A stretch of 64,000 nt of DNA from positions 37,579,083-37,643,082 of the forward strand of contig NC_092225.1 in assembly GCF_036320965.1 (NCBI RefSeq), written 5' to 3'. Position 1 is the first letter of the stretch. Every line of letters begins with the position of its first letter. Shown piece after piece: positions 59,140 to 64,000 of the stretch. The notes under the pieces were generated by a model. The model saw only the letters and a list, made by a program, of their open reading frames with translations, was not told the origin of the DNA and made no database searches. The stretch comes from Panulirus ornatus (taxonomy: Eukaryota; Arthropoda; Malacostraca; Decapoda; Palinuridae). The translations under genes and the position numbers were made by a program.

Positions 59140-59997
59140 ATACCGCGTCGCTGTCTCCCGCGGTTGCGAGGTAGCGCAAGGAAACAGACGAAAGAAATGG
59201 CCCAACCCCCCCCCCATACACATGTACATACACACGTCCACACACGCAAATATACATACCTACACAGCTTTCCATGGTTTACCCCGGACGCTTCACATGC
59301 CTTGATTCAATCCACCGACAGCACGTCAACCCCTGTATACCACATCGCTCCAATTCACTCTATTCCTTGCCCTCCTTTCACCCTCCTGCATGTTCAGGCC
59401 CCGCTCACACAAAATCCTTTTCACTCCATCTTTCCACCTCCAATTTGGTCTCCCTCTTCTCCTCGTTCCCTCCACCTCCGACACATATATCCTCTTGGTC
59501 AATCTTTCCTCACTCATTCTCTCCATGTGCCCAAACCATTTCAAAACACCCTCTTCTGCTCTCTCAACCACGCTCTTTTTATTTCCACACATCTCTCTTA
59601 CCCTTACGTTACTTCCTCGATCAAACCACCTCACACCACACATTGTCCTCAAACATCTCATTTCCAGCACATCCATCCTCCTGCGCACAACTCTATCCAT
59701 AGCCCACGCCTCGCAACCATACAACATTGTTGGAACCACTATTCCTTCAAACATACCCATTTTTGCTTTCCGAGATAATGTTCTCGACTTCCACACATTT
59801 TTCAAGGCTCCCAAAATTTTCGCCCCCTCCCCCACCCTATGATCCACTTCCGCTTCCATGGTTCCATCCGCTGACAGATCCACTCCCAGATATCTAAAAC
59901 ACTTCACTTCCTCCAGTTTTTCTCCATTCAAACTCACCTCCCAATTGACTTGACCCTCAACCCTACTGTACCTAATAACCTTGCTCTTATTCACATT
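59123..59997 (-). mobile_element. 3' part of a twin-primed RTE copy, short tail
   Basis: A T run (59123-59139), type A tail, and a 222-codon minus frame (59326-59994) intact from [13 protein letters not shown] through [13 protein letters not shown] to the natural stop. The 5' neighbour in element order lies inverted at 59998-60522. Confidence 0.9.
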
Positions 59998-60620
<623 letters not shown>

Positions 60621-60650
60621 ATGGAACTGATGTAGGAGGTACTCTGTTAC

Positions 60651-60849
60651 CTGTGCGAGAGAAATCGTGTGACTTCAGTATCCTTCCGTATTGGTAACCT
60701 GTAACTAATACGTGATCACCTCGTCGAACAAGTGAGTCGAGTATGTCTTTAAACTCAACGGACCTGACGTACTTGATGCGTGTGTCCTCGGAGTCTGCGA
60801 TCTCTCGGAAAATACCAGACTTCATGGACTTGAAAAGATAAACGTTTTT
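60651..60849 (-). CDS. Ionotropic receptor, exon for the first half of S2
   Basis: A minus-strand open frame ending at the strong donor CGCACAG|GTAACA (60651/60650). It encodes NVYLFKSMKSGIFREIAD, then SVEFKDILDSLVRRGDHVL, TGYQYGRI and SHDFSRT. The order (FKSxKSGIxREI, then a helix ending in a G and a short strand, then SRTG joined to RCDFYIARE of the next exon) is that of the S2 lobe of variant ionotropic receptors, which binds ligand together with S1. The final base plus two bases of the exon at 29887-29986 make Gly. The start is uncertain. I chose the acceptor TTTTTCTAAG at 60850 because the sequence before it no longer looks receptor-like. TTTTTTTTGTCTTAG at 60887 or CTTTTCAAG at 60829 are alternatives in the same open frame. 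Earlier exons lie outside the window. Confidence 0.72.
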
Positions 60850-61162
60850 CTTAGAAAAACATTTCGAGGAAAAACATTGTTTATCACTAAGACAAAAAAA
60901 ACGTTACTACGCTCAATAAAATCTCAAAGGTTCTCCCGTACCTACAGCAATAGGTGATAGATGCAGGTAGATTACGAGACATGAATTAATTGCACGATTA
61001 TCATTAAAAGATTCTTAAGAATATCAAGTAAATATTATTAACCCTTATTTATATTTTCACTTTCATCCTAATCAATCATACATAACCCATGCAAAAACTT
61101 GGAAGACAAAGATGTGGATGAGGAAGGTGAGCAAGGTCATACATGGGTAAAGTTTTCTGGGG

Positions 61163-61193
61163 TATATAAGAAAAAGCTGGGTGTAATCATTTT
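61163..61193 (+). promoter_or_regulatory. Candidate TATA/initiator promoter
   Basis: TATATAAG at 61163-61170 and, 27 bases from its first T to the A, TCATTT at 61188-61193, which fits the arthropod initiator TCAKTY. It points to the right, opposite to the receptor gene. Both motifs are short and could be chance. Confidence 0.3.
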
Positions 61194-61284
61194 GCTCTTG
61201 TGTGACGTTTGATCATTTGAATCTAGTTATCTGGAAAAGGTGGTCGAAGTAACTATTCGAAATGAACGCTTGGAACAGATGAAG
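61190..61284 (+). other. Possible first exon ending ATGAAG|GTAAGC
   Basis: From the candidate initiator to a strong donor (AAG|GTAAGC, 61284/61285). The last six bases are ATG AAG, the pattern of arthropod genes for secreted proteins whose first exon carries only the first codons of a signal peptide. No following exon is recognised before the RTE copy at 61631. Confidence 0.22.
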
Positions 61285-61513
61285 GTAAGCAAGTATGAAT
61301 ATATGCAGCAGCAGAACCAAGAATCAGGACACAATTGGCGACTTGTGGCAACACCCCCACTAGTAAACACGAAGATGACAGTGAAAAGTCATAACCTGAA
61401 GTGGAACATTTGTGACATAGCTTGTGATTGGACGACGTATCGCAGTCTCAGTCACTGCCATGTAGTTATATATTGGGGAGGGTTCTGTTTAGTAATATTC
61501 TGTGTCCTGGAAG

Positions 61514-61518
<5 letters not shown>

Positions 61519-61611
<93 letters not shown>

Positions 61612-61630
61612 TATTTTTTTTTCTTTTTTC
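61519..61630. repeat. (AT)n followed by a T-rich run
   Basis: About 95 bp of AT and then T-rich bases that are the poly(A) end of the minus-strand RTE copy. Confidence 0.95.

Positions 61631-64000
<2,370 letters not shown>

Larger units (their letters stand above)
60887..61518. other. Unique DNA upstream of the receptor S2 exon
   Basis: No further receptor exon was found on minus. On plus there is a possible promoter and first exon (61163-61284). Otherwise AT-rich intron-like DNA. Confidence 0.5.

Noticed and set aside
60829..60886. Extension of the receptor exon upstream (KQCFSSKCFSKK)
   Set aside because: The part from 60850 to 60886 is open, but its Cys/Lys/Ser-rich sequence does not look like the receptor S2 lobe. 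An acceptor at 60850 is preferred, though not proven.

Overview
This is a eukaryotic, AT-rich, repeat-dominated window. The RTE-type LINE seen here, the very long (AT)n tracts and an arthropod-type ionotropic receptor gene all point to an arthropod. The repeat style resembles what I recall of decapod crustaceans, possibly a spiny lobster. That placement is inference from memory and was not searched. There are no bacterial features, operons, rRNA or CRISPR.

Layout. 1-1916: a scrap of RTE, an (AT)n tract, a decayed ~41-bp tandem repeat and mostly unique DNA. 1917-27169: one ~25.3-kb minisatellite of a 33-bp unit (about 765 copies) with nested higher-order duplications. It is open in four of six frames but broken by frameshifts and stops, and I read it as non-coding. 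27627-27898: a separate 18-bp minisatellite.

28678-60849, minus strand: the 3' part of a host gene, found by splicing rather than as one ORF. Four exons, with matching phases and AG/GT borders, encode the S2 ligand-binding lobe and last membrane helix (M4) of a variant ionotropic glutamate receptor (IR), a family that mostly contains chemoreceptors. Two introns are short (225 and 734 bp). The third, about 30.7 kb, holds nearly the whole transposon nest. The 5' exons (S1, M1-M3) are not in the window. One splice donor has been tandemly triplicated.

30713-64000: a nest of copies of one RTE-clade non-LTR retrotransposon (about 3.3 kb, one ORF of about 1,000 codons: AP-endonuclease, linker, reverse transcriptase, C-terminal domain). 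Copies lie in both orientations and are truncated, inverted, internally deleted or chimeric. There are two 3' tail types. Short-tail copies are the least decayed and nearly all sit between two (AT)n tracts, as if the element inserts into (AT)n. Two copies show the geometry of twin-priming inversion. Also present are a short RTE-like non-autonomous element, a tRNA-like SINE in two inverted copies, and a possible promoter with a first exon at 61163-61284.

All coordinates, frames and junctions were read by eye. Identity values are impressions, not computed.
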